DNA of 57,000 nt, taken from Luteimonas endophytica. Its GTDB lineage: Bacteria > Pseudomonadota > Gammaproteobacteria > Xanthomonadales > Xanthomonadaceae. Shown piece after piece: positions 25,901 through 34,158 of this stretch. The position numbers and the translations under genes are program-made. Each line of letters begins with the position of its first letter. Position 1 is the first letter of the stretch. The stretch is from positions 122,214 through 179,213 of the forward strand of contig NZ_JARXRM010000043.1 of NCBI RefSeq assembly GCF_029887875.1. Direction: 5' to 3'. The notes beneath the pieces were generated by a model. The model saw only the letters and a list, made by a program, of their open reading frames with translations. It was not told the DNA's origin and ran no database searches.

Positions 25901-26546
25901 TGGCGTCGACCTTGTCCAGCGACCGCTGCGACTCGGTGTCGAAGCTGCGGATCGACTCGATCTCCAGGTCGAACAGCTCCACCCTGTAGGGCGCCGGCGC
26001 GCCCATCGGATAGACGTCCAGCAGGCCGCCGCGCACCGCGAATTCGCCCGGGTCCAGCACCTGGGGCACGTGGCGGTAGCCGGCCGTCTCCAGGCGGCGC
26101 TTTTCGGCCTCCAGGTCGAGCGGCTGGCCGACCCGCATGTCGAAGGTCTGGCCGACCACGTAATGCAGCGGCGGCAGGCGCTGCATCAAGGTCTGCACCG
26201 GCACCACCACGATGCCGCGCTCCAGCGTCGGCAGCCGGTGCAGCGCGGCGAGGCGCTGCGAGACGATGTCCGGATGGGGACTGAACTGGTCGTAGGGGAG
26301 GGTTTCCCAGTCCGGGAACGGCAGCACCGGCAGGGTCGGCGCGGCGCCGCCGAGGGTGCGCAGGTCGCCTTCGAGCTGGTGCGCGTGCTGGTTGTCGCGG
26401 GCCACCACCAGCAGCGGCCGGCCGTGGGCCTGCGCCGCGCGCAGGATCGCCCAGGCCAGGGCCGAGGGCGAGGCCGGAGCGCGCCACCAGGCACGCTGCT
26501 GGCCGCGGCGGGGCAGCGGGGGGGCGGGAAGTCCGGGGGAGTTCAT
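22962..26546 (-). CDS. mfd: Transcription-repair coupling factor Mfd
   Basis: A protein of about 1194 residues that removes RNA polymerase stalled at DNA lesions and recruits UvrA. Domains in order: UvrB-like N-terminal region (LPFPDWETLPYDQFSPHPDI), the RNA-polymerase-binding domain (HEDHGVGRYRGLIVLE), the helicase motor (Walker A VVCGDVGFGKTEVAVRAAF, DEEQ box in VIVDEEQRFGVRQKE, TATPIPRTLNM, then GRVGRSHHRAYAYL) and the C-terminal regulatory domain. Length is close to E. coli Mfd (1148). I prefer the second ATG; one four codons upstream is equally possible, as neither has a clear ribosome site. Confidence 0.97.
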   Translation of the reverse strand: MNSPGLPAPPLPRRGQQRAWWRAPASPSALAWAILRAAQAHGRPLLVVARDNQHAHQLEGDLRTLGGAAPTLPVLPFPDWETLPYDQFSPHPDIVSQRLAALHRLPTLERGIVVVPVQTLMQRLPPLHYVVGQTFDMRVGQPLDLEAEKRRLETAGYRHVPQVLDPGEFAVRGGLLDVYPMGAPAPYRVELFDLEIESIRSFDTESQRSLDKVDAIRMLPGREVPLDEAARARAMAALGERFDIDQRRSGLYQDLKAGLAPAGIEYYLPLFFEAPRAGLLDAGRDQPGTATLFDYLPEAALPLLEAGALDAAEHFWRQIAERHEQRRHDIERPLLPPPELWLPPDALRALLNREQCIEVAGAGHPQREQALALGEQPAPELPLTSRDAAPAAALASFLDGYRGRVLIAADSAGRREALLELLQPAGLTPAVLADFAAFLPEHERGSGAAGAPGLAAAPGSGRTAAGPPRFAIAVAPLENGFALDAPRVTILTERQLFPERATQPRRARRAGREPEAIVRDLGELAEGAPIVHEDHGVGRYRGLIVLEAGGAPGEYLEIEYAKGDRLYVPVAQLHLINRYSGASPESAPLHSLGGEAWSKAKRKAAEKVRDVAAELLEIHAKRMARSGLALDVDRSMYEPFAAAFPFEETPDQHAAIEAVIRDLGSSQPMDRVVCGDVGFGKTEVAVRAAFVAATAGRQVAVLVPTTLLAEQHYRTMADRFADWPIRIEVLSRFKTPKEIKAEIGKISDGSLDVIVGTHRLLQKDVKFKDLGLVIVDEEQRFGVRQKEALKALRANVHLLTLTATPIPRTLNMAMAGMRDLSIIATPPAHRLAVQTFIAAWDDGLLREAFQRELSRGGQVYFLHNDVESIGRMQRELEALVPDARIGIAHGQMPERELERVMLDFQKQRFNVLLCTTIIESGIDIPNANTIVINRADRFGLAQLHQLRGRVGRSHHRAYAYLVVPDQRSITADARKRLDAIASMDELGAGFTLATHDLEIRGAGELLGEDQSGQMAEVGFSLYTELLERAVRSIRQGRLPDADQAPDRGAEVELHAPALIPEDYLADVHTRLTLYKRISSARDGDALRELQVEMIDRFGLLPPAAKQLFAVAELKLQATALGIRKLDLGAAGGRVQFVEKPAVDPMAVIRLIQGQPKHYRMDGPDRLRISLDLPDPEARIKAARGLLIALAPASA

Positions 26547-26663
26547 CGAGCCGCCCATTCTAGCGGCGCGGGCGGTGCGGTTCGAGTGCGACCGCGATGC
26601 GGCCGGCGGGGTGCCGCGGCGACCGCCGGCGCGGCACCGGTGGACGCGACGACGAGGCGGGGG

Positions 26664-27197
26664 CTACAGATCCAGCGTGACCCGCACCAGACCCGGCGTG
26701 TCGGTGGGATCCTGGCGGAACCCGAGGGAGCGTGCCAGGCCCAGCATCGGCTGGTTCTGCTCCAGGACGTCGCCGCACAGCCGCTCCAGCTTCTTGCCCT
26801 TGGCCCAGCGCACCAGCCGCAGCATCAGCTGCCGGCCCACGCCCATGCCGCCGATGTAGTGGCTGACCAGGATCGCGAATTCGGCCTCGCGCGAGTCCGC
26901 CACGATCGAGACCCGGGCCACCCCGCCCACCAGCGCTTCGCCGGGCGGCAGCGGCTCGGCCGCCACCAGGGCGAACTCGCTCTTCGGATCGGGGCGAGTC
27001 AGCCGGTCGGCGTTCTCCTGGGTCAGTTCCTTCAGCGAGTGCTGGAACCGGTGGCGCACCTCGTCCGGCTTGAGCAGGCTGAAGCCCGCTCGCAGCGGTA
27101 CCGCGTCATCGGGCCGGATCGGGCGGATGAGCAGTTCGCGGCCATTGGCGAGGCGGATCTGGTCGTGCCAGGGGGGAAGGCGGTTGCGAGCGGCCAT
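26664..27197 (-). CDS. GNAT family N-acetyltransferase
   Basis: A 177-residue GNAT acetyltransferase that moves an acetyl group from acetyl-CoA to an unknown amine. Motif A is visible as EFAILVSHYIGGMGVGRQLM, with the acetyl-CoA loop GGMGVGR, followed by the motif B region LCGDVLEQNQPMLGLARSLG. The N-terminal RPIRPDDAVPLRAGFSLLKP and HRFQHSLKEL resemble the acetyltransferase domain fused to Pat/AcuA-like acyl-CoA synthetases. It lies after mfd on the same strand, with a 117-base gap. Confidence 0.88.
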   Translation of the reverse strand: MAARNRLPPWHDQIRLANGRELLIRPIRPDDAVPLRAGFSLLKPDEVRHRFQHSLKELTQENADRLTRPDPKSEFALVAAEPLPPGEALVGGVARVSIVADSREAEFAILVSHYIGGMGVGRQLMLRLVRWAKGKKLERLCGDVLEQNQPMLGLARSLGFRQDPTDTPGLVRVTLDL

Positions 27198-27326
27198 GCT
27201 TGCGATGCTGCCATGCAGGGGGTGAAGTGGTGCTCTACAAGATGAACGCGCCGACGTGACGCCCGCATCACGATCCCGCGGTGGCGAGCGGGCGGGCGCC
27301 GGCCGCCTCGCCCCGCCCGCCGGCGG

Positions 27327-28184
27327 TCAGGCCGGGCGCCGCAGCCACTCGAGGCGGATCTCCGCGCCGGCGCCGCCGAGGCGCTCGCGCAAGGCCTGCA
27401 GTGCGGGCCCCAGCGCGGCGTCCAAGCGCCAGGGCGGGTTGAGCAGCAGCAGGCCGCTGCCGTTCATGCGCAGGGGCGAGTCGTCCGCCCGTACCAGCAG
27501 CTCGCACAGCAGCGCAGCGCGCGCCGGCAGCGCCGCCGCCGCCCGCTGGAACGGCGCGAGCGCGCGCCGCTGCTTGATCGGATACCACAGCGCCCAGCAG
27601 CCCTGGGGCCAGCGCTGCAGGCCCTCGCGCAGCCCCGCCAGCGCGGGAGCGAACTCTTCGAGCTGGAGCTCATAGGGCGGGTCCACGAGCACCAGCCCGC
27701 GTGCGTAGCGGACCACGCCGACGCGTGGGGGCAGCAGCGCCCGTACCGCGCCGTAGCCGTCGCGGGTATGCACCGCCACCCTGGGGTCGTCGCGGAACGC
27801 GGCGCGCAGCGCATCGGCTTCGGCCGGCTGGAGTTCGCAGCAGGCGATCCGGTCCTGCGGGCGCAGCGCGTGCGCCAGCAGCCAGGGCGAGCCCGGGTAG
27901 GCGTCGGCGCCGTGCGCCCGCCGGCAGGCCGCCACCGCGGCCAGGTAGCGAGCGACCGCCGGCTCGCGCACCGGCGCCGCCAGCAGCCGCCCGATGCCGT
28001 CGGTGGCCTCGCCGGTGCGCGCGGCCTCGTCGGCGTCGAGGCGATACAGCCCGCGCCCGGCATGGGTGTCGAGGGCGAAGCAGGGCGCCGGCTTGGCGGC
28101 CAGGGCGTCGCACAGCGCCAGCAGCACCACGTGCTTGAGGACGTCGGCGTGGTTGCCGGCATGGAAGGCGTGGCGATAGTTCAT
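27327..28184 (-). CDS. rlmJ: 23S rRNA m6A2030 methyltransferase RlmJ
   Basis: RlmJ methylates A2030 of 23S rRNA. The 285-residue protein starts MNYRHAFHAGNHADVLKHVV, the family hallmark, has DTHAGRGLYRL as part of the SAM site, and the catalytic DPPY in GLVLVDPPYELQLEEF. The C-terminus has GSGLLLLNPPWRLDAALGPA. The length matches E. coli RlmJ (280). I use the ATG that gives the conserved N-terminus, not the upstream in-frame one. The divergent creBCD operon starts 172 bases away. Confidence 0.96.
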   Translation of the reverse strand: MNYRHAFHAGNHADVLKHVVLLALCDALAAKPAPCFALDTHAGRGLYRLDADEAARTGEATDGIGRLLAAPVREPAVARYLAAVAACRRAHGADAYPGSPWLLAHALRPQDRIACCELQPAEADALRAAFRDDPRVAVHTRDGYGAVRALLPPRVGVVRYARGLVLVDPPYELQLEEFAPALAGLREGLQRWPQGCWALWYPIKQRRALAPFQRAAAALPARAALLCELLVRADDSPLRMNGSGLLLLNPPWRLDAALGPALQALRERLGGAGAEIRLEWLRRPA

Positions 28185-28302
28185 CGCGCCAAGGGTAGCC
28201 GCCCGCGCCCGCAAAGACCGTATCCTCTGCGCCTCCGGCCCTCCAGCCCATCGCGCCGCGCGGGGCCCCGCGGCGGTGGCCGCCCTTCCCCGCGACCGCG
28301 GT

Positions 28303-28343
28303 CCACCAATCCCCAGTCACCAGTCACCAATCACCGACCACCA
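28303..28343. repeat. AATCACCAATC-type short repeat
   Basis: The gap upstream of creB contains a run of imperfect seven-base units of the form CACCAAT / CAGTCAC / CAATCAC / CGACCAC. The same AATCACCAATC type recurs at 41850-41878, 42301-42330 and 42395-42432. It resembles the short intergenic repeats that are widespread in xanthomonad genomes. Confidence 0.6.
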
Positions 28344-28355
28344 AGCCCGCCCGCC

Positions 28356-29030
28356 ATGCCCACCATCCTGCTCGTCGAAGACGAGCCCGCCATCGCCGAG
28401 ACCGTCGCCTACGCGCTGCGCGCCGAGGGCATGGCGGTGGAGCATCGGCTGCTCGGCAACGACGGCCTGCGCCGGCTGCGCGAGAGCGGGATCGACCTGG
28501 TGATCCTCGACGTCGGGCTGCCCGACGCCAGCGGCTTCGACGTCTGCCGCGAGCTGCGCGGCTTCAGCGCGGTGCCGGTGCTGTTTCTGACCGCGCGCAA
28601 CGACGAGGTCGACCGGGTACTCGGCCTGGAGATCGGTGCCGACGACTACGTCGTCAAGCCGTTCTCGCCGCGCGAACTGGTGGCGCGGGTGCGCGCCCGC
28701 CTGCGCCGGCATGCCGCACCCGCGGAGGCCCCGCGGCGCCACGGCCGCTTCGAGCTGGACCGCGAAGCCCGCCGCGTGCGCTTCGACGGCCGGCTGCTGG
28801 AGCTGACCCGCTACGAATACGCGCTGCTGGCCGAGCTGCTGCGCCGCCCCGGTGCGATCCTCAGCCGGGCCCAGCTGCTCGACCGGGTCTGGGAAGACGG
28901 CGGCGAGAGCGGCGAGCGCACCGTCGACACCCACGTCAAGACCCTGCGCGCCAAGCTGCGCGCGCTCGACCCCGCCGCGGAGCCGCTGCGCACCCATCGC
29001 GGGATCGGCTACTCGATCGAAGCGGGCTGA
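28356..29030 (+). CDS. creB: Two-component response regulator CreB
   Basis: A 224-residue OmpR-family response regulator. The receiver has the acidic pair in LLVEDEPAIAE, phospho-acceptor Asp52 (LVILDVGLPDASG), Thr in VLFLTARNDEVD and Lys in YVVKPFSPREL. The winged helix covers residues 130-224 (LTRYEYALLAELLRRPGA, TVDTHVKTLRAKLRALD). With creC and creD behind it, this is the CreBC (BlrAB) system, known for carbon-source and cell-wall stress responses and beta-lactamase control. The creC ATG is 2 bases after the stop. A creA gene is not present here. Confidence 0.93.
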   Translation: MPTILLVEDEPAIAETVAYALRAEGMAVEHRLLGNDGLRRLRESGIDLVILDVGLPDASGFDVCRELRGFSAVPVLFLTARNDEVDRVLGLEIGADDYVVKPFSPRELVARVRARLRRHAAPAEAPRRHGRFELDREARRVRFDGRLLELTRYEYALLAELLRRPGAILSRAQLLDRVWEDGGESGERTVDTHVKTLRAKLRALDPAAEPLRTHRGIGYSIEAG

Positions 29031-29032
29031 CG

Positions 29033-30472
29033 ATGCGCATCGGCCTGCGCATCTTCCTGGGCTATTTCCTGATCGTGGCGCTGGCGGCGCTGCTGCTGGC
29101 CCAGGTGTTCGTGCGCGAGGTCAAGCCCGGCGTGCGCCAGGCGATGGAGCACACCCTGGTGGACACCGCCAACCTGCTGGCCGAACTGGCCGCCGAGGAC
29201 CTGGTCGCCGGGCGCATCGACAGCGGCCGTTTCGCCGCCGGGGTGCGCGCGCTGGGCCGGCGCGAGATCGGTGCCGAGGTCTGGGGGCTGCCCCAGCGCG
29301 GCGCCTCCTACCGCATCTACGTGACCGACGCCCGGGGCATCGTGGTGTTCGACTCGGCGGGGCGCGACGTCGGTCGCGACTATTCGCGCTGGAACGACGT
29401 CTACCTCACCCTGCGTGGACGCTACGGCGCGCGTTCGACCCGCGAGGATCCAGCCGACGACGCCTCCTCGGTGATGCACGTGGCGGCGCCGGTGATGGAT
29501 GGCGAACGCATCGCCGGCGTGCTCACGGTCGCCAAGCCCAATCGCGCGATCGCTCCGTTCATCGCCCGCAGCGAAGCCATCGTGACCCGCTGGGGCCTGG
29601 TGCTGATGGGGGCGGCGCTGCTGGTCGGGGTGCTGGCGGCGTGGTGGCTGGCGCGCCAGCTCGGCGGCCTGCGCCGCTACGCCGACGCGGTGACGGCCGG
29701 TGGGCGCGCCAGCCTGCCGGACTCGGCCGGCGAGTTCGCCGACCTCGGCCGCGCGCTGCAGACCATGCGCGAGCGCCTCGAGGGCAAGCAGTACGTCGAG
29801 CGCTACGTGCACGCGCTGACCCACGAGCTGAAGAGCCCGCTGACCGCGATCCGCGGCGCCGCCGAGCTGCTCGAGGCGCCGCCCGGGGGGCGCCCGCTGC
29901 CCGCGCCCGACCGCGCGCGCTTCGCCGCCGCGATCGGGGCGCAGGCCGGGCGCATGGCGCAGACCATCGAGCGGCTGCTGGCGCTGGCCGCGGTCGAACA
30001 CCGCCAGCGCATCGAGCAGCCGCAGCCGGTCGCGCCGGCCGCGCTGCTCGACGAGGCCTGGGAGCAGGTAGCGGCGCGGGCGCACGACCGCGGCCTGCGC
30101 CTGGTGCCCGAGTTCGCAGCCGCCGGAACCATCCACGGCGATCCGTTCCTGCTCCGCCAGGCGCTGGTCAACCTGCTCGACAACGCCATCGATTTCGCGC
30201 CGGCCGGCAGCGCGATCGATGCGTCGGTGCAGGGCGGCGACGGCACGGTGCGCATCGCCGTCGCCGATCGCGGGGCCGGGGTGCCGGACTACGCGCGCGA
30301 CCGCGTGTTCGAGCGCTTCTATTCGCTGCCGCGGCCGGGTGGCGGCGACCGCAGCAGCGGGATCGGCCTGGCCTTCGTCGCCGAGGTGGCGCAGCTGCAC
30401 GGGGGCCGCGCGCGGCTCGACAACCGCGACGGCGGCGGCGCGGTGGCGACGCTGGAGCTGCCGGCGACCTGA
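29033..30472 (+). CDS. creC: Sensor histidine kinase CreC
   Basis: A 479-residue membrane sensor kinase, partner of CreB. One helix at residues 7-27, a periplasmic sensor region with YRIYVTDARGIVVFDSAGRD and YLTLRGRYGARSTREDP typical of CreC, a second helix at 188-206, then a HAMP-like linker. The H-box has His264 in ALTHELKSPLTAIRGAAELL. N, G1 and G2 boxes are present (LVNLLDNAIDFAP, VADRGAGVPD, SSGIGLAFVAEV). It is cotranscribed with creB. Confidence 0.94.
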   Translation: MRIGLRIFLGYFLIVALAALLLAQVFVREVKPGVRQAMEHTLVDTANLLAELAAEDLVAGRIDSGRFAAGVRALGRREIGAEVWGLPQRGASYRIYVTDARGIVVFDSAGRDVGRDYSRWNDVYLTLRGRYGARSTREDPADDASSVMHVAAPVMDGERIAGVLTVAKPNRAIAPFIARSEAIVTRWGLVLMGAALLVGVLAAWWLARQLGGLRRYADAVTAGGRASLPDSAGEFADLGRALQTMRERLEGKQYVERYVHALTHELKSPLTAIRGAAELLEAPPGGRPLPAPDRARFAAAIGAQAGRMAQTIERLLALAAVEHRQRIEQPQPVAPAALLDEAWEQVAARAHDRGLRLVPEFAAAGTIHGDPFLLRQALVNLLDNAIDFAPAGSAIDASVQGGDGTVRIAVADRGAGVPDYARDRVFERFYSLPRPGGGDRSSGIGLAFVAEVAQLHGGRARLDNRDGGGAVATLELPAT

Positions 30473-30572
30473 TCCGCCTGAAGCCGCGCGCGTCCCGGCC
30501 GCCGCCGCATTCGCGGGCCGGGGCGCGGCTCCGTCCGCGCGAGCGACTGGTCGCCTCGCCCCGAAGCGGCAC

Positions 30573-30588
30573 TTCTTGCCCGCTTCAC
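30573..30588 (+). promoter_or_regulatory. Candidate cre/blr-tag upstream of creD
   Basis: TTCTT-GCCCGC-TTCAC matches the CreB recognition element TTCAC-N6-TTCAC with a perfect second half and 3 of 5 bases in the first. It lies 67 bases before creD, in the 183-base gap after creC, where CreB is known in relatives to activate creD. Confidence 0.4.
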
Positions 30589-30655
30589 ATTCGCTCCGCG
30601 GTCCCCACACCGGGCGCGCCGATCCTGCATCCATTCCTCGAACCGGAGTGCGGGC

Positions 30656-31996
30656 ATGAAGCTTGGCTGGAAGATCCTGATGGTGGTACTGATGACGTTG
30701 GCGATCCTGGTACCGCTGACCCTGATCCGCAGCGTGATCCACGACCGCCAGGCCTACCGTGCGCAGGCGGTGGAGCGGGTGGCGCGCGGCTATGCCGGAG
30801 CCCAGGGTATCGCCGGGCCGGTGCTGGTGGTCCCGTACGTCGAGACGGTCGAGGTCGAGGAGAAGGATGCCTACGGCAACCCGCGCAAGGTGGAGCGCGA
30901 GCGCGAGGGCAGATGGACGTTCTTCCCCGAATCGCTCGAGGTCGACGGCAGTATCGCGCCGGCCACCCGCCGGGTCGGGCTGCACGAAGTGCGCGTCTAC
31001 GAACTCCAGGCGACGCTGGCGGCAGGGTTCGACGCGGCCATTCCGGAAGATCCCGATCCGGCGCGGCGGCGCCGGATCGGCCGGCCCTGGCTGTCGATCG
31101 GCATCGCCGACGTGCGCGGCATCGCCGGCGCGCCGCGGCTGCGCATCGATGGCCGCGACGCGCGGCTGCAGCAGGGCCGCGGCAGCGACGAAGGCAGCGG
31201 CCTGCACGCGCGGCTGCCGGCACCCCGGGCAGGGCGGCCGCTCGCGCTGCAGGTGCGGCTCGACCTGGCCCTCGGCGGCACCGAGTCGCTGGCCCTGGCG
31301 ACCCTGGCCGGCCACAACCGGGTGGCGCTGGAGTCGCCCTGGCCGCATCCGCAGTTCAACGGCGACTTCTCGCCGCGGACCCCGAAGCTGGATGCCGGCG
31401 GCTTCCGCGCCGAATGGGAAATCTCGTCGCTGGCGAGCAACGCCCGCGCGCAGTACCTGGCCGGTGCGCAGCTGCCCGAAGCAGGGGCGGCCGGGCCCCG
31501 GGGGTTGGACGCGGTGGGCGTGTCGCTGGTCGAGCCGGTCAATCCCTACAGCCAGGCCGACCGCGCCAGCAAGTACGGCCTGCTGTTCGTGCTGCTGACC
31601 TTCGTCGGCTTCTTCATGTTCGAGCTGATCCGGCAGTTACGCATCCACCCGATCCAGTACGGCCTGGTGGGGCTGGCGCTGGCGATCTTCTTCCTGCTGC
31701 TGGTGAGCCTTTCCGAACACGTCGCGTTCGGCATCGCCTATCTGGCCGCCGCCGGCGCCTGCATCGGGTTGCTGGGCTACTACCTCGCCCACGTACTGCA
31801 CAGCCGCGCCCGCGGCGCCGGCTTCGCGGCGATGCTGGGGCTGCTGTACGCGGCGCTGTACGGCCTGCTGGTGTCGGAGGACAACGCGCTGGTGCTGGGC
31901 GCCGGACTGCTGTTCGCGATCCTCGCCGCGATCATGGTGGTGACCCGCCGGGTGGACTGGTACCAGGTGGCGGGCGCGGCGCCGCGACGGCAGTGA
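30656..31996 (+). CDS. creD: Inner membrane protein CreD
   Basis: A 446-residue inner-membrane protein of the CreD family, the main output of CreBC signalling, linked to envelope integrity and beta-lactam tolerance. It has an N-terminal helix (residues 5-25, WKILMVVLMTLAILVPLTLI), a periplasmic domain of about 270 residues with SVIHDRQAYRAQAVERVARG and the typical GPVLVVPY, then five or six helices from about residue 305. The segment GLLFVLLTFVGFFMFELIRQ with the following HPIQYGLVGLALAIFFLLLV is diagnostic. The gap from creC is 183 bases, so it may have its own promoter. Confidence 0.94.
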   Translation: MKLGWKILMVVLMTLAILVPLTLIRSVIHDRQAYRAQAVERVARGYAGAQGIAGPVLVVPYVETVEVEEKDAYGNPRKVEREREGRWTFFPESLEVDGSIAPATRRVGLHEVRVYELQATLAAGFDAAIPEDPDPARRRRIGRPWLSIGIADVRGIAGAPRLRIDGRDARLQQGRGSDEGSGLHARLPAPRAGRPLALQVRLDLALGGTESLALATLAGHNRVALESPWPHPQFNGDFSPRTPKLDAGGFRAEWEISSLASNARAQYLAGAQLPEAGAAGPRGLDAVGVSLVEPVNPYSQADRASKYGLLFVLLTFVGFFMFELIRQLRIHPIQYGLVGLALAIFFLLLVSLSEHVAFGIAYLAAAGACIGLLGYYLAHVLHSRARGAGFAAMLGLLYAALYGLLVSEDNALVLGAGLLFAILAAIMVVTRRVDWYQVAGAAPRRQ

Positions 31997-32014
31997 GCGG
32001 ATCGGCTCGCGGGG

Positions 32015-32036
32015 GCCCCGGCGTACGCGCCGGGGC
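32015..32036. terminator. GC-rich stem-loop after creD
   Basis: A perfect 9-bp stem GCCCCGGCG / CGCCGGGGC with a TACG tetraloop lies 18 bases after the creD stop. There is no T tract, so it may be a weak terminator or an RNA 3' end stabiliser. Confidence 0.5.
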
Positions 32037-32095
32037 GCCGGCCCGGTCGATGCGAGGTGGCGGACGCCGTGGACCGGCCCGGTAGAATCGACGGC

Positions 32096-32701
32096 ATGCC
32101 CGCCGTCTCGGACATCCGCCGCATTTCGGGCGCCGCGCTGCGGCCCTGGCTGGACCAGGTGGCCCGGCTGCGCATCGCGGTGTTCCGCGACTGGCCGTAT
32201 CTGTACGAGGGCGACCGCGCCTACGAGCAGGCCTATCTGGAGGCGTATGCGGCCTCCGCCGACAGCGTGTTCGTGCTCGCCTTCGACGGCGATGCGGTGG
32301 TCGGCGCCGCCACCGGCCTGCCGCTGGCCGACGACGACGCTGCCTTCCAGGCGCCGTTGCGCGAACGCGGGCTCGATGTCGGGCGGGTGTTCTATTTCGG
32401 CGAGTCGGCGCTGCTGCCCGCGTACCGCGGGCGCGGCATCGGCCACGCCTTCTTCGACCAGCGCCAGGCGCACGCGCGCGCCCTGGGCCGCTTCGCGGTC
32501 ACCGCGTTCTGCGCGGTGGACCGCGATCCGGACGATCCGCGCCGGCCGCCGGGGCAGCGCGACCACGCGGCGTTCTGGCGAGGCCGGGGCTACACGCGCC
32601 AGAAGGACATGCGGATGCGGCTGGCCTGGCGCGAGCCGGGCCGCGGCGAGGTCGAGCACCTGCTGACCTTCTGGACGCGGCCGCTGGAACCGGCGCCATG
32701 A
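32096..32701 (+). CDS. GNAT family N-acetyltransferase
   Basis: A 201-residue GNAT protein. The acetyl-CoA motif is YFGESALLPAYRGRGIGHAF (R-G-R-G-I-G) and the N-terminal LRIAVFRDWPYLYEGDRAYE is seen in a widespread xanthomonad and proteobacterial subgroup. The target is unknown. A TAGAAT hexamer sits 8 bases before the ATG, close for a promoter, so the mRNA may be nearly leaderless. Its stop overlaps the ATG of the carbon-nitrogen hydrolase (ATGA); conserved pairing suggests a shared amine or amide substrate, which is inference. Confidence 0.88.
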   Translation: MPAVSDIRRISGAALRPWLDQVARLRIAVFRDWPYLYEGDRAYEQAYLEAYAASADSVFVLAFDGDAVVGAATGLPLADDDAAFQAPLRERGLDVGRVFYFGESALLPAYRGRGIGHAFFDQRQAHARALGRFAVTAFCAVDRDPDDPRRPPGQRDHAAFWRGRGYTRQKDMRMRLAWREPGRGEVEHLLTFWTRPLEPAP

Positions 32702-33588
32702 AGATCGCGGTGGCCAAGTACGCGGTCGGCCGGCCCGTCGATTTCGCCGCGTTCGCGGCGCGCCAGCGCGCTCTGCTGGAGACGGCGGCGCGCCGCGGGG
32801 CACGGCTCGCGGTGTTGCCGGAGTACCTCGCGCTGGAGCTGGCGGCGACTTTCCCGCCGGCGGTGCACGCCGACCTGCACGCATCGCTGCGCGCGATCCA
32901 GGCGCATCGCGAGGCCTGGATCGGGCTCTTCGCCGGCATCGCCCGGGACACCGGGATGGCGATCGCCGCAGGCAGCTTCCTGGTCGGTGCCGGCGACGGG
33001 CGCTACCGCAACCGCGCCGACCTGTTCGCGCCCGGCGGCGGCCACGGCTGGCAGGACAAGCTGCAGCTGACCGGCTACGAGGTGGCGGCCGGAGTGATCG
33101 AGCGCGGGGACGCGCTGAAGGTGTTCGAACTGGACGGGCTGCGCCTCGGACTGGCGGTGTGTTACGACATCGAGTTCCCGCTGCCGGTGCGCGCGCAGTG
33201 CGAGGCCGGCGCGCGGATCCTGCTGGTGCCCAGCTGCACCGACACCGCCGCCGGCGCCACCCGGGTGCGTGTGGGTTGCCTGGCCCGCGCGCTGGAGAAT
33301 CGCTGTTTCGTCGCCCAGTCCGTCACCGCGGGCCAGGCGCGCTGGAGCCCGGCGCTGGACCGCAATTCCGGCGAGGCGGCGCTGTACGCGCCGATGGACG
33401 CCGGCCTGCCGGACGATGGCGTGGTGGCGGCCACCGCCGCCGGCGAGCAAGACGGCTGGGCCGTGGCGGAACTGGATCTCGTCGCGCTGGAGGCCAGCCG
33501 CGCGCGTGCGCAGGTCGCAAACGATCGGGACTGGCCCGGTCAGCTGGCGCCGCCGCTGCGGGCGGCGCGGATCGAGGCGCTGGGCTGA
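32698..33588 (+). CDS. Carbon-nitrogen (nitrilase-family) hydrolase
   Basis: A 296-residue nitrilase-superfamily amidase. The catalytic triad is clear: Glu42 (LAVLPEYLALEL), Lys121 (WQDKLQLTGYE) and Cys155 (GLAVCYDIEFPLPVR). After these, LVPSCTDTAAGATRVRVGCL and ARALENRCFVAQSVTAG fit the family. It hydrolyses a nonpeptide C-N bond; the substrate is not known. Translationally coupled to the upstream GNAT gene. Confidence 0.92.
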   Translation: MKIAVAKYAVGRPVDFAAFAARQRALLETAARRGARLAVLPEYLALELAATFPPAVHADLHASLRAIQAHREAWIGLFAGIARDTGMAIAAGSFLVGAGDGRYRNRADLFAPGGGHGWQDKLQLTGYEVAAGVIERGDALKVFELDGLRLGLAVCYDIEFPLPVRAQCEAGARILLVPSCTDTAAGATRVRVGCLARALENRCFVAQSVTAGQARWSPALDRNSGEAALYAPMDAGLPDDGVVAATAAGEQDGWAVAELDLVALEASRARAQVANDRDWPGQLAPPLRAARIEALG

Positions 33589-33597
33589 GCCCGCCGC

Positions 33598-34158
33598 TCA
33601 GCCGCCGATGCCGAAGATCGCCACGCCCGGCATCAGCGCCACCGACACCAGCGCCAGGGCGCTACCGATGGCGGTGGCCGCGAGCACGTCGCTGGGGTAG
33701 TGCAGCCCGAGCACGACCCGAGAGGCGGCGACGCTGGCCGCGAACGGCACCAGCGCCCACGCCAGCGCCGGGTAGTGCGCCACCGCCACCAGGGTGAACG
33801 CGACCGCGTGCAGGGTGTGTCCCGAGGGAAAGCTGAACTCGTCCAGAGGCGCCACCCAGGCGCGGATGCGGACATCGGAGGCGAACGGTCGCGGCCGCCG
33901 TGTCCAGCGCTTGAGCCGCTTGTACAGCAGCAGCGCCACCGCGCCGGTCGCGGCCATGTGCGCCGATGCGGCCACCCCGGCGAGGCCCTCGGCCAGCACC
34001 AGCGCCGCCATCAGCAGATACCAGAACACGCCGTCGCCGAGCCGGCTGACGGCGGCGAAGTAGCCGCGGATCCAGTGCCGGGTGGCGATGCGGTTGGCGC
34101 GCAGGCACCAGCCGCAGTCGCTGGCGGCGAGCCGGCTACGCAGCGCGGGCGGTCGCAT
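33598..34158 (-). CDS. PAP2 family phosphatase
   Basis: A 186-residue membrane phosphatase with all three PAP2 motifs: KRLKRWTRRPRPF, FPSGHTLHA and SRVVLGLHYPSD. About five helices. Likely dephosphorylates a lipid phosphate such as undecaprenyl or phosphatidylglycerol phosphate at the membrane. The chosen ATG overlaps the end of the glycosyltransferase gene by 23 bases; an upstream ATG would overlap more. Coupling with a glycosyltransferase fits a lipid-carrier or glycolipid role. Confidence 0.92.
   Translation of the reverse strand: MRPPALRSRLAASDCGWCLRANRIATRHWIRGYFAAVSRLGDGVFWYLLMAALVLAEGLAGVAASAHMAATGAVALLLYKRLKRWTRRPRPFASDVRIRAWVAPLDEFSFPSGHTLHAVAFTLVAVAHYPALAWALVPFAASVAASRVVLGLHYPSDVLAATAIGSALALVSVALMPGVAIFGIGG

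Noticed and set aside
23076..27245. 1389-codon plus-strand frame opposite mfd
   Set aside because: It is the mirror of a GC-rich real gene: His/Arg/Gln-rich, without motifs. Mfd on the minus strand has complete helicase motifs.
32015..32036. Confident rho-independent terminator after creD
   Set aside because: The stem is perfect but there is no T tract on either strand, so it is kept only as a stem-loop with moderate confidence.
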